A DNA stretch of 19,193 bases from CANQDT01 sp051878935 (GTDB taxonomy: Bacteria > Bacillota > Clostridia > Lachnospirales > Lachnospiraceae). Positions 7,136 to 14,790 of the stretch are shown piece after piece. Numbering within the stretch: the stretch's first letter is position 1; each line of letters begins with the position of its first letter. The DNA lies in the NCBI GenBank assembly GCA_051878935.1, contig JBJELB010000012.1, positions 1 to 19,193 on the forward strand, given 5' to 3'. Made by a program: the position numbers and the translations under genes. The notes below the pieces were generated by a model. It had not been told where the DNA came from. It saw nothing but the letters and a program-made list of their open reading frames with translations, and searched no databases.

Positions 7136-7463
7136 TAAAATTTATTCGACATTGAGTCTTGCTATGAAAGCAGGTCATGTTGCAAGTGGCGAATTTGCTA
7201 CTGAGAAAGCTGTGAAGTCAGATCTCGCAGAACTGGTAGTAGTATCGGCAGATGCCTCCGACAATACGAAGAAAAAGTTCCGTAATATGTGTAGCTATTA
7301 TGAAGTGCCAATTGCTTTTTATGGTAGCAAAGCAGAACTGGGACATTGTATTGGAAAAGAAACAAGAGCATCATTAGCTGTTATAGATAAGGGCTTGGCA
7401 GAGTCCGTATGGAAACAAATAGAGACAGTACATCGTATGGAGGTAGAACATGGCGAAAATTAG
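7125..7463 (+). CDS. ylxQ: YlxQ, L7Ae-family RNA-binding protein
   Basis: The 112-residue protein resembles the ribosomal L7Ae/L30e fold found as YlxQ in nusA-infB operons. An N-terminal LSLAMKAGHVASGEFATEKAV is followed by ELVVVSADASDNTKKKF, then a strand-helix pattern ending in RASLAVIDKGLAESV. Members bind kink-turn-type RNA; its cellular target is not settled. It uses a TTG start supported by GAGGAG (7109-7114) ten bases upstream. The next in-frame ATG would delete part of the conserved first helix. It overlaps rnpM by 11 bases and infB by 14, which indicates translational coupling. Confidence 0.9.
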   Translation: MKSNKIYSTLSLAMKAGHVASGEFATEKAVKSDLAELVVVSADASDNTKKKFRNMCSYYEVPIAFYGSKAELGHCIGKETRASLAVIDKGLAESVWKQIETVHRMEVEHGEN

Positions 7464-9927
7464 GATTTATGAATTAGCAAAAGAATTAGGTGTTCCGAGC
7501 AGTGCTTTGGTTGCGGAATTACAGAAGAATCATATTGATGTGAAAAGCGGAAATAATTCCATTGATGAGGTTGTTGCAAATGTAATCCGCCAGGCATTGG
7601 CAGGCAATGATGCAGCAAAAGAAGAAGCTGTTCGTAAGCATTCCCATGAGAAGAAAACAAGTACTCAGGAAGAAAAACCGGCAACGAAAAAGAAATCTGA
7701 AAAGACTGAGAAAATTGAGAAAACAACCAAGGTAGAAAAAGAAACCAAAACCGTTGTGGAAAAGAAGGAGCAGACGAAACCTCCTGTCCGTGAAGGAAGA
7801 GCGGAGAAAACTGACAGAGGCGAGCGTAGGGAAAGACCGGCTCGTCAGGAACGTTCTGACCGTCCTGTTCGTAATGACAGAAATAATGACAGAAATAATG
7901 ACAGAAACGACAGAAATAACCGGAATGAGCGAAATGATCGCAAACCAAATCAGCAGTTCCGCCGCAAACCGGAGGCTGCAGCGGATAAACCGGATTTGAT
8001 GGAAAATAATAAGGAAGCAAATCGCAAGAGAGAAGAAAAGAAACGCGAAGATAAACGCAAAGAAGAAAGAAAGCGGGAAGAAAAGGCAAGAGAAGATAAT
8101 CGCAAAGCAAAGAAAAAACAGGAAAAAGCTCCTGTGATTGCTCCACCGGTAAAGAAGGAACCAAAACAGCCTGAAATCAAGACGATTTCAATACCGGAAG
8201 TATTAACAATACGTGATTTGGCAGATGCGATGAAGATCGCTCCTTCTGTTATCATTAAAAAGCTTTTCTTAAGTGGTGTTGTAGCGACACCGAATACGGA
8301 CATTGATTATGAAAAAGCAGAAGAAATCGCATTGGAATTTGATGTGTTAGTAGAGAAAGAACAGGTTGTCGATCCGTTGGAAGCTATTTTAAACGATCCG
8401 GATGATCCGGAAGAGACACTGGTAGAAAGACCTCCGGTTGTCTGTGTTATGGGTCATGTTGACCATGGAAAAACTTCCTTGCTGGATGCGATTCGGGCAA
8501 CCAATGTAACATCAGGAGAAGCGGGCGGTATCACACAGCATATCGGTGCTTCTGTTGTCAAAGTGAATGATAAGAAAATCACTTTCCTGGATACTCCGGG
8601 ACATGAAGCCTTTACTTCGATGCGTATGCGTGGTGCGCAATCAACCGATATTGCGATTTTAGTTGTAGCTGCAGATGATGGTGTCATGCCTCAGACGGTA
8701 GAAGCCATTAATCATGCGAAAGCTGCGGGCACAGAGATCATTGTTGCCATTAACAAGATTGATAAAGAAAGTGCCAATGTAGAACGTGTAAAGCAGGAAT
8801 TAATGGAATATGAATTAATCGCAGAGGATTGGGGCGGAAGCACCGTATTTGTACCTGTATCGGCACATACAAGAGAAGGTATCGACGATCTTCTTGATAT
8901 GATTCTTTTAACTGCGGAAGTTTTGGAATTGAAAGCAAATCCGAATAGAAAAGCAAGAGGTCTCGTGATTGAAGCGGAATTGGATAAAGGAAAGGGTGCG
9001 GTTGCAACCATGCTGGTTCAAAAAGGTACGCTTCATGTTGGTGACTCCATTGCTGTAGGAAATGCACATGGTAAGATTCGTGCGATGGTTGATGATAAAG
9101 GCAGACGGATTAAAGAAGCCGGACCTTCTACACCGGTAGAGATTCTTGGATTAAATGATGTTCCGGCCGCAGGCGAAATCTTCATCCAGACAGACAATGA
9201 GAAGGAAGCGCGTTCCATTGCCGATATCTATATTGCACAGAGCAGAGAAAAGATGCTTGCTGATACAAAATCAAAATTATCATTAGATGATTTGTTTGAT
9301 CAGATTAAAGCAGGAAATGTAAAAGAATTAAATCTTGTAATCAAAGCTGACGTGCAAGGTTCTGTTGAAGCAGTAAAACAGAGCTTATTAAAGCTGTCGA
9401 ATGAAGAAGTTGTGATCAAAGTAATCCATGGTGGTGTTGGTGCGATTAACGAATCAGACGTAATTCTTGCATCTGCTTCCAACGCAATTATCATCGGCTT
9501 CAATGTACGCCCGGATGTGATGGCAAAATCGGTGGCAGAGCGTGAAAAAGTAGATTTACGTCTGTATCGTGTCATCTATGATGCGATTGAAGATATCGAA
9601 GCTGCTATGAAGGGCATGCTGGATCCTGTTTATGAAGAAAAAGTGATCGGTCATCTGGAAGTTCGACAGACTTATAAAGCATCCGGAGTCGGTACGATTG
9701 CCGGTTCTTACGTTCTGGATGGTATCATTACCAGAAATGCGAAGGTTCGTGTTTCCCGTGAAGGCGAACAAATCTTTGAAGGTGAATTAGCATCCTTAAA
9801 GCGATTCAAAGATGATGTAAAAGAAGTAAAATCAGGATATGAATGTGGTCTTGTATTTGAGAACTTCAATGATGTCAAAGAAGAAGACCAGATCGAAGCA
9901 TATATTATGCAGGAAGTACCACGATAA
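7450..9927 (+). CDS. infB: Translation initiation factor IF-2
   Basis: IF2 is the GTPase that brings fMet-tRNA to the 30S subunit and promotes 50S joining. The 825-residue protein has an N-terminal IF2_N motif (1-50), a long Lys/Arg/Glu-rich linker (about 55-235) with an Asn-Asp-Arg repeat at 142-164, a second IF2_N motif (about 248-305) and the G domain. The G domain contains G1 GHVDHGKT (335-342), G3 DTPGH (381-385) and G4 NKID (435-438). Beta-barrel domain II, domain III and the C-terminal fMet-tRNA-binding domain follow. GGAGG at 7439-7443, six bases upstream, fixes the start. The gene overlaps ylxQ by 14 bases, and rbfA follows after 21 bases. Confidence 0.98.
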   Translation: MAKIRIYELAKELGVPSSALVAELQKNHIDVKSGNNSIDEVVANVIRQALAGNDAAKEEAVRKHSHEKKTSTQEEKPATKKKSEKTEKIEKTTKVEKETKTVVEKKEQTKPPVREGRAEKTDRGERRERPARQERSDRPVRNDRNNDRNNDRNDRNNRNERNDRKPNQQFRRKPEAAADKPDLMENNKEANRKREEKKREDKRKEERKREEKAREDNRKAKKKQEKAPVIAPPVKKEPKQPEIKTISIPEVLTIRDLADAMKIAPSVIIKKLFLSGVVATPNTDIDYEKAEEIALEFDVLVEKEQVVDPLEAILNDPDDPEETLVERPPVVCVMGHVDHGKTSLLDAIRATNVTSGEAGGITQHIGASVVKVNDKKITFLDTPGHEAFTSMRMRGAQSTDIAILVVAADDGVMPQTVEAINHAKAAGTEIIVAINKIDKESANVERVKQELMEYELIAEDWGGSTVFVPVSAHTREGIDDLLDMILLTAEVLELKANPNRKARGLVIEAELDKGKGAVATMLVQKGTLHVGDSIAVGNAHGKIRAMVDDKGRRIKEAGPSTPVEILGLNDVPAAGEIFIQTDNEKEARSIADIYIAQSREKMLADTKSKLSLDDLFDQIKAGNVKELNLVIKADVQGSVEAVKQSLLKLSNEEVVIKVIHGGVGAINESDVILASASNAIIIGFNVRPDVMAKSVAEREKVDLRLYRVIYDAIEDIEAAMKGMLDPVYEEKVIGHLEVRQTYKASGVGTIAGSYVLDGIITRNAKVRVSREGEQIFEGELASLKRFKDDVKEVKSGYECGLVFENFNDVKEEDQIEAYIMQEVPR
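7873..7920 (+). repeat. 12-base tandem repeat inside infB
   Basis: The unit AATGACAGAAAT occurs at 7873 and 7885 and, with one change, at 7897. A shortened GACAGAAATAAC copy follows at 7909. It encodes Asn-Asp-Arg-Asn in the disordered IF2 linker. Because the unit is a multiple of three, copy-number changes would keep the frame. Confidence 0.85.
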
Positions 9928-9948
9928 TAACGGAAAGCAGGTGGCTAT

Positions 9949-10299
9949 ATGAAGAAAAACAGCGTTAAGAATACCCGTGTCAATGCCGAAGTCCAAAAAG
10001 AATTAAGTCGTATTATCAGCCGTGAAATCAAAGATCCACGGATTCATCCGATGACATCTGTCATTGCTGTTGAAGTAACACCGGATTTAAAGTTCTGTAA
10101 AGCGTTTATCAGTGTGTTAGGTGATGAAGAGGAGCAGGAGGAGACGCTTCAGGGCTTACGAAGTGCCGTTGGTTTTATACGACGTGAATTAGCCAGAACC
10201 ATTAATCTTAGAAATACACCTGAGATTACCTTTGTGATGGATCAGTCTATCGCATATGGAGTGGAAATGGCAAAGAAAATTGACGAATTAGATCAGTAG
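9949..10299 (+). CDS. rbfA: 30S ribosome-binding factor RbfA
   Basis: RbfA binds free 30S subunits and is needed for 16S rRNA 5'-end maturation and cold adaptation. The 116-residue product has the KH-type fold signature of the family: VQKELSRIISREIKDPRI near the start, then VTPDLKFCKAFISVLG, VGFIRRELARTINLRNTPEITFV and a C-terminal helix. Length is typical. The ribosome binding site is modest (AGGTGG, 9939-9944). It lies between infB and nrnA, as in many Firmicutes. Confidence 0.95.
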   Translation: MKKNSVKNTRVNAEVQKELSRIISREIKDPRIHPMTSVIAVEVTPDLKFCKAFISVLGDEEEQEETLQGLRSAVGFIRRELARTINLRNTPEITFVMDQSIAYGVEMAKKIDELDQ

Positions 10300-10313
10300 C
10301 AAGGAGTGGTATT

Positions 10314-11276
10314 TTGAATCCATTAATAACATTAATAGAGGAAAGCAACAGCATTGCCATAACCGGTCATAACCGTCCGGATGGCGATTGCGTTGGTTCC
10401 ACGCTGGGTCTCTACAACTATATAATAGATAATTATCCGGATAAGCAAGTGACGGTTTATTTGGAACCCTTTAAGGAACCGTTTTCTTTCTTGCGTGGAA
10501 GCCAGCAGGTTGTGCATGAAACAACTGCGAAAATCTATGATTTGATGGTAGTGCTGGATTGCAGCAATATAGAACGTTGTTCTACCTTTGCGGTTTTGCA
10601 TCAAAATGCAAAAAAGACGATTTGTATCGACCATCATATCAGCAATATGACATTTTGTGATTATGAAGTGGTAGAGCCGGAAATCAGTTCAGCCAGTGAA
10701 TTGGTTTATTCTCTTTTAAATCCCGAACAGGTCTCAAAAGAAACGGCAGAAGCTTTGTACATGGGAATCGTTCATGATACCGGTGTGTTCAAGTATTCCT
10801 GCACGTCACCAAAAACCATGCAGACAGCAGGAGCATTGATAGCAAAAGGAATTGATACAGCTTATATTATTGATGAAACTTTTTATCGAAAGACCTATGT
10901 GCAGAATCAGATTTTAGGAAGAACATTATTAGAGAGCATTCTTTTTCTGGAGAAGAAATGTATCTTTAGCTCGATTCGTTATAAATACTTTGATTTTTAT
11001 GGCGTAACCTCCAAGGATCTCGATGGGATTATCGACCAGCTGCGTGTTACAAAAGGGGTTGAAGTTGCGTTACTGGTTATCGAGATCGAACCGGGAGTTC
11101 ACAAGGTCAGTCTGCGTTCAAATGGTAAGGTTGATGTCAATGAAGTGGCTTCCCATTTTGGTGGCGGCGGTCATATTCTTGCATCCGGCTGTGTTATTCA
11201 TGGAAATATTCATGATGTCATCAATAATTTATCATTGCATATAGAAAGACAACTGAAGGAGCAGGGCATTGTATAA
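10314..11276 (+). CDS. nrnA: DHH-family nanoRNase / pAp phosphatase NrnA
   Basis: NrnA-type proteins degrade 2-5 nucleotide RNAs and dephosphorylate 3'-phosphoadenosine 5'-phosphate. The 320-residue protein shows the Mn-binding DHH motifs: GHNRPDGDC (H19, D23, D25), VLDCSN (D82), CIDHH (106-108) and GIVHDTG (D155). The C-terminal DHHA1 substrate-binding domain carries GGGGH at 283-287. The start is TTG, with AAGGAG (10301-10306) seven bases upstream. It follows rbfA after 14 bases and overlaps truB by eight. The family is certain. Oligoribonuclease activity is inferred from position and similarity to B. subtilis NrnA (YtqI). Confidence 0.92.
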   Translation: MNPLITLIEESNSIAITGHNRPDGDCVGSTLGLYNYIIDNYPDKQVTVYLEPFKEPFSFLRGSQQVVHETTAKIYDLMVVLDCSNIERCSTFAVLHQNAKKTICIDHHISNMTFCDYEVVEPEISSASELVYSLLNPEQVSKETAEALYMGIVHDTGVFKYSCTSPKTMQTAGALIAKGIDTAYIIDETFYRKTYVQNQILGRTLLESILFLEKKCIFSSIRYKYFDFYGVTSKDLDGIIDQLRVTKGVEVALLVIEIEPGVHKVSLRSNGKVDVNEVASHFGGGGHILASGCVIHGNIHDVINNLSLHIERQLKEQGIV

Positions 11277-12180
11277 CGGAATCATATGTATCAACAAGGA
11301 AGCCGGGTTTACTTCCCATGATGTAGTTGCAAAACTGAGAGGTATTTTAAAACAGAAAAAAATCGGTCATACCGGAACACTAGATCCGGATGCGACGGGG
11401 GTACTTCCAGTCTGTCTGGGAAAAGCAACCAAACTTTGTGATTTGATTGCGGATAAGACAAAGGAGTATGAAGCTACACTCTTACTCGGAACAACGACAG
11501 ATACGGAAGATACATCCGGTACCATCGTATCGCAAATGGAAGTAGCGGTTACGGAAGAAGAAGTCAGACAGGCGATTTTGTCCTTTCTAGGTACATATGA
11601 ACAAATACCACCTATGTACTCAGCCAAGAAAGTAAATGGAAGAAAACTCTATGACCTGGCCAGAGAAGGAATCGTTGTCGAGAGAAAAGCGGCAACTGTT
11701 ACGATTCATGAGATTCGGATTAAGAAGATTCATCTTCCGTATGTAGTTATGAATGTGTCCTGCAGCAAGGGTACTTATATCCGTAGTTTGTGCAGAGATA
11801 TCGGTGAAAGACTGGGATGTGGCGGATGTATGAGTGCATTAGTCCGGACCAGAGTCAGCCAGTTTCTGTTGCAGGATGCGTTGACACTGTCTCAAATAGA
11901 GGAATTGCAAAAGGAAGATAAGATGTCATCTATATTGTATCCGGTTGTATCCATGTTCCCGGATTATCCTGAGATTCATTTCGAGCAGTCAATGGATAAG
12001 CTGCTGCAAAATGGAAATCCCGTACCGGAACGGATGATGCCTTCCGGGTATCAGGAACATCGGTATTATCATTTCTATGACTCGGCTGGGACATACATCG
12101 GTATTTATGAATATCAAAAAGAAAATCATATTTTCAAACCATATAAATTATTTTTTATCGAAAAGCAGGTTGAAGCATGA
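11269..12180 (+). CDS. truB: tRNA pseudouridine(55) synthase TruB
   Basis: TruB isomerises U55 to pseudouridine in the T-loop of tRNAs. The 303-residue product begins with the standard NGIICINKEAGFTSHDVV. The catalytic motif GTLDPDATGVLPV places the nucleophilic aspartate at residue 39. Further family blocks are PPMYSAKKVNGRKLYDLAREG and CSKGTYIRSLCRDIGE, and a C-terminal PUA-like region ends near IFKPYKLF. The start is TTG with AAGGAG (11256-11261) seven bases before it. It overlaps nrnA by eight bases, and its stop overlaps the ribF start (ATGA), so translation is probably coupled. Confidence 0.96.
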   Translation: MYNGIICINKEAGFTSHDVVAKLRGILKQKKIGHTGTLDPDATGVLPVCLGKATKLCDLIADKTKEYEATLLLGTTTDTEDTSGTIVSQMEVAVTEEEVRQAILSFLGTYEQIPPMYSAKKVNGRKLYDLAREGIVVERKAATVTIHEIRIKKIHLPYVVMNVSCSKGTYIRSLCRDIGERLGCGGCMSALVRTRVSQFLLQDALTLSQIEELQKEDKMSSILYPVVSMFPDYPEIHFEQSMDKLLQNGNPVPERMMPSGYQEHRYYHFYDSAGTYIGIYEYQKENHIFKPYKLFFIEKQVEA

Positions 12181-13100
12181 ACATCATCAGTAATACAAAA
12201 CAATTTCAATTGCATCACACTTCCGTAGTTCTGGGGAAATTTGAAAGTCTGCATTTAGGTCATCAAATGCTGCTTGAGAAACTGAATGACACGAGAGAGT
12301 ATTTGCGGGTCATGTTTACCTTTTATGAGTATCCGAATCAGACATTGAATCATGAGAGGTTCTTTTTATGCACAAAAGAAGAACGTTATGAGCGATTAGA
12401 ACGATATCTGGATACTCTGATTGAATATCCGTTTAACGATGCAACCAGAACAATGGAGCCGGAACGCTTCCTGGAAGAGATTTTGATCAATCAGCTGGAC
12501 TGTAAAAGACTGATTGTAGGTGAGGACTTCCATTTTGGGTATCAGAGGCAGGGTGATGTAACTTTTTTGCGGAATATGCAGAAGAAATATGGGTATGAAC
12601 TGTGTGTGTTATCGAAACGAAAATTCGATGGAAAAGTGATCAGCAGCAGCCGGGTGAAAGAGTTCCTAAAGAAAGGACATATGGAAGAAGTAACAAAACT
12701 GTTAGGACGTCCTTATTCCTTTGAAGGAACGGTTGTGTTAGGTAATCAGTTAGGAAGAACTTTTCAGGTTCCAACAGCAAATATGAATCCGCCGGCGGGT
12801 AAATTGTTACCGCCAAACGGCGTTTATATATCCAGAACCAATGTTGATGGAAATATATATCCGAGTGTTACGAATATCGGAAGTAAACCAACCGTAAACG
12901 ATAACAGACAAGTGAATATCGAAACCAATCTGCTGGGTTTTGATGACAATCTATATGGAAAGAAGATTAAAGTTGAACTTTATCACAATACGAGAAAAGA
13001 ATCTCATTATCCGTCGGTTGATGCGTTGATCAGACAATTACATCAGGATGTGGAAGATGCAAGGGTATACTGGAAATTAAATATTGAGAAAGAAAAATAG
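12177..13100 (+). CDS. ribF: Bifunctional riboflavin kinase / FAD synthetase RibF
   Basis: RibF phosphorylates riboflavin to FMN and adenylates FMN to FAD. The 307-residue protein has an N-terminal nucleotidyltransferase domain, with the HxGH box in GKFESLHLGHQ (20-30) and ISSSRVKEFL at its end. The C-terminal riboflavin kinase domain (about 184-307) contains PTAN (199-202) and NIGSKPTV. The first motif deviates from the usual G-x-F-D-G-x-H-x-G-H by having Glu-Ser in place of Asp-Gly, while both histidines are kept. It overlaps truB by four bases and is the last gene of the operon. rpsO, a frequent next gene in other Firmicutes, is absent here. Confidence 0.94.
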   Translation: MNIISNTKQFQLHHTSVVLGKFESLHLGHQMLLEKLNDTREYLRVMFTFYEYPNQTLNHERFFLCTKEERYERLERYLDTLIEYPFNDATRTMEPERFLEEILINQLDCKRLIVGEDFHFGYQRQGDVTFLRNMQKKYGYELCVLSKRKFDGKVISSSRVKEFLKKGHMEEVTKLLGRPYSFEGTVVLGNQLGRTFQVPTANMNPPAGKLLPPNGVYISRTNVDGNIYPSVTNIGSKPTVNDNRQVNIETNLLGFDDNLYGKKIKVELYHNTRKESHYPSVDALIRQLHQDVEDARVYWKLNIEKEK

Positions 13101-13139
13101 AAGGTCATCTATCAATCATCATAGAAGACCTTCTATTTT
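13094..13139. terminator. Bidirectional terminator between ribF and the acidic protein gene
   Basis: A 13-base-pair outer stem (13094-13106 with 13127-13139, core AGAAGGTC/GACCTTCT) is extended inward by TCTAT/ATAGA after one mismatch, with a short loop. T-runs follow on both strands. It contains the ribF stop codon and would end both converging transcripts. Confidence 0.88.
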
Positions 13140-13148
13140 GTTTCGGTT

Positions 13149-13658
13149 TTATTCTGTTTCCGTTTTTTCTTCAGAATCAACGTCCTGTTCTTGATCAACA
13201 GGAGTATTTTCCGGTTCATCCTCAGTAGGAGCACTTTCCGGCTCTGGCTCTTCTTCGCCGTCTCCGGTAATCGTAAGGGATACATACTCACGACCGGTTG
13301 TGTCGTTATCTAACTGGAATACATCGTCGAATTCATCATCGTCTTCAGGTGGAACAGAGGTCTGTTCAGACTCTGATTTAGACTCTTTGTATGCATTCCA
13401 CTTCTCAACTGCCATCTCTTTCAGAGCAAGCAGCTTTTCACAGGCAACGTCTTTTCCTTTTGTTACTTTTTCTTTCAACCCTTTTGCAGTATCGGAATCT
13501 TCCATTTTGTCTTCGAGCACTTTCAAAGGATGTTTCTCTTTGAAAAATTCTGATTCTTTGATCTTGTCACGCATGAGATAAATAACACTGCCGACAGCAG
13601 CAAGTCCTGCAAGGACGGTTAAGCCGAATTTAGATTTGTTTGAGTTTTTCTTAGCCAT
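13149..13658 (-). CDS. Small membrane-anchored protein with acidic tail, YtxH-like
   Basis: The 169-residue product starts with a short basic segment and one hydrophobic helix (about 11-29), followed by charged, helical sequence rich in Lys and Glu (30-95). A strongly acidic, Pro/Glu/Asp-rich, probably disordered tail runs from about 97 to the end. This layout resembles YtxH-type general-stress proteins, but the similarity rests on architecture, not a diagnostic motif, so the name is tentative. Topology is likely one N-terminal membrane anchor. AGGAGG seven to eight bases before ATG (plus-strand CAT at 13656-13658) fixes the start. It has its own promoter and converges on ribF. Confidence 0.8.
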   Translation of the reverse strand: MAKKNSNKSKFGLTVLAGLAAVGSVIYLMRDKIKESEFFKEKHPLKVLEDKMEDSDTAKGLKEKVTKGKDVACEKLLALKEMAVEKWNAYKESKSESEQTSVPPEDDDEFDDVFQLDNDTTGREYVSLTITGDGEEEPEPESAPTEDEPENTPVDQEQDVDSEEKTETE

Positions 13659-13692
13659 AGCTGTTTCCTCCTGAATTGTTGTTTCTACGTAT

Positions 13693-13721
13693 ATTCTATA
13701 CCTTTATTCTGTGAAAATCAA
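13693..13721 (-). promoter_or_regulatory. Promoter of the acidic membrane protein gene
   Basis: On the minus strand, -35 TTGATT (13716-13721) and -10 TAGAAT (13693-13698) are spaced by 17 bases, just beyond the end of the EIIC-like gene. No terminator is seen between the two genes, so read-through is also possible. Confidence 0.6.
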
Positions 13722-13725
13722 TGAC

Positions 13726-14790
13726 TTATATGTCTAATTTCATATCTCCCGGTTTGATCCATCCAAGCTTACGCATGGCTTTGGAAAAGAACCAGGAGAG
13801 AAGGGCAGGGAGAATAAAATGCATCAATAGTATGAGTAATAACACTGTTCCGGATTCCATCGTTTCTGTCATTGTCTGGTAGGTCATGATCTGTCCGACC
13901 AGCCCGGCGGAACCCATACCGGAACCGGTTGCATTATTAGTCATGTGAAATACCATTGTAGAAACCGGCCCCAGAATGGCACTTGTTAAAATGGCAGGCA
14001 GCCAGATAATCGGTTTACGAATGATGTTTGGTACCTGTAGCATGGAAGTACCGATTCCCTGTGCCAGTAATCCACCAGTACTGTTATCTTTGTAGCTGGC
14101 AACTGCAAAGCCAACCATGTTTGCACAACAGCCAACGGTGGCAGCACCAGCAGCAAGACCGGATAGATTGAGTATGATTCCAATGGCAGCAGAACTAATA
14201 GGAAGTGTCAGCACCATACCCATGAGTACTGATACAATGATACCCATGAGAAACGGCTGTTGTTCGGTTCCCCAATTGATCAGGGTGCCAAGAGTGGTCA
14301 TGAGTTTTGATATGGCAGGACCAATCCATAAGCCGATAAATCCACCGGATAGAATCGTACAAATAGGTGTCAGTATAATATCCAGCTTGGTTTTGCCGGA
14401 CAGAAGATGTCCAACTGCAATACCAACGATTGCAGCAAGAAATGCGCCTAATGGTTCTCCGGGACCGGATAATGTGATGACTCCATCAGACAGAATCTGA
14501 CCGGATGTAATCTGACTGGCAAAAGCACCAATCATACCACATACCGCTGCGGATACAGTGACTAAGGGACTGGTTTTCCATTTATAGGCGATTCCACAAC
14601 CGATACCGGCACCGGTCAGACTGGCAGCCAGCTTCCCGATACAAAACAGGATACTGCCGTACGTTCCGGGAAGGAAATTGCCGATCTGCTGGATAATGGT
14701 TCCAATGATTAAAGTAGCAAACAAACCTGTTGCCATGCCGCTTAATCCGTCAATAAAGATGAGATTGAAATATTTCTTAATTGTTTTCAT
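13726..14790 (-). CDS. EIIC-like polytopic membrane protein (PTS_EIIC_2 type)
   Basis: The 354-residue protein is almost entirely hydrophobic, with about nine or ten predicted membrane helices. Recognisable blocks are GLSGMATGLFATLIIGTI near the N-terminus, TEQQPFLMGIIVSVLMGM, LTLPISSAAIGIIL, GLAAGAATVGCCANMVGFAV, LLAQGIGTSMLQVPNI, and the C-terminal LPALLSWF and GWIKPGDMKLDI. This pattern fits the Firmicutes family annotated as PTS sugar transporter subunit IIC; some relatives have been named PfoR-like regulators. No EIIA or EIIB partner is encoded nearby, so transport of a sugar is unproven. The ATG at 14790 was chosen over an in-frame upstream codon because AGGAG precedes it by about eight bases. 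It overlaps the 3' end of miaB by 14 bases. Confidence 0.85.
   Translation of the reverse strand: MKTIKKYFNLIFIDGLSGMATGLFATLIIGTIIQQIGNFLPGTYGSILFCIGKLAASLTGAGIGCGIAYKWKTSPLVTVSAAVCGMIGAFASQITSGQILSDGVITLSGPGEPLGAFLAAIVGIAVGHLLSGKTKLDIILTPICTILSGGFIGLWIGPAISKLMTTLGTLINWGTEQQPFLMGIIVSVLMGMVLTLPISSAAIGIILNLSGLAAGAATVGCCANMVGFAVASYKDNSTGGLLAQGIGTSMLQVPNIIRKPIIWLPAILTSAILGPVSTMVFHMTNNATGSGMGSAGLVGQIMTYQTMTETMESGTVLLLILLMHFILPALLSWFFSKAMRKLGWIKPGDMKLDI

Noticed and set aside
7873..7920. Possible CRISPR-like array
   Set aside because: The units are contiguous 12-base copies without spacers and lie inside infB.
7460..8164. Minus-strand frame opposite the infB linker
   Set aside because: It is produced by the purine-rich Lys/Arg/Glu codons of the linker, which read as Phe/Leu/Ser on the other strand.
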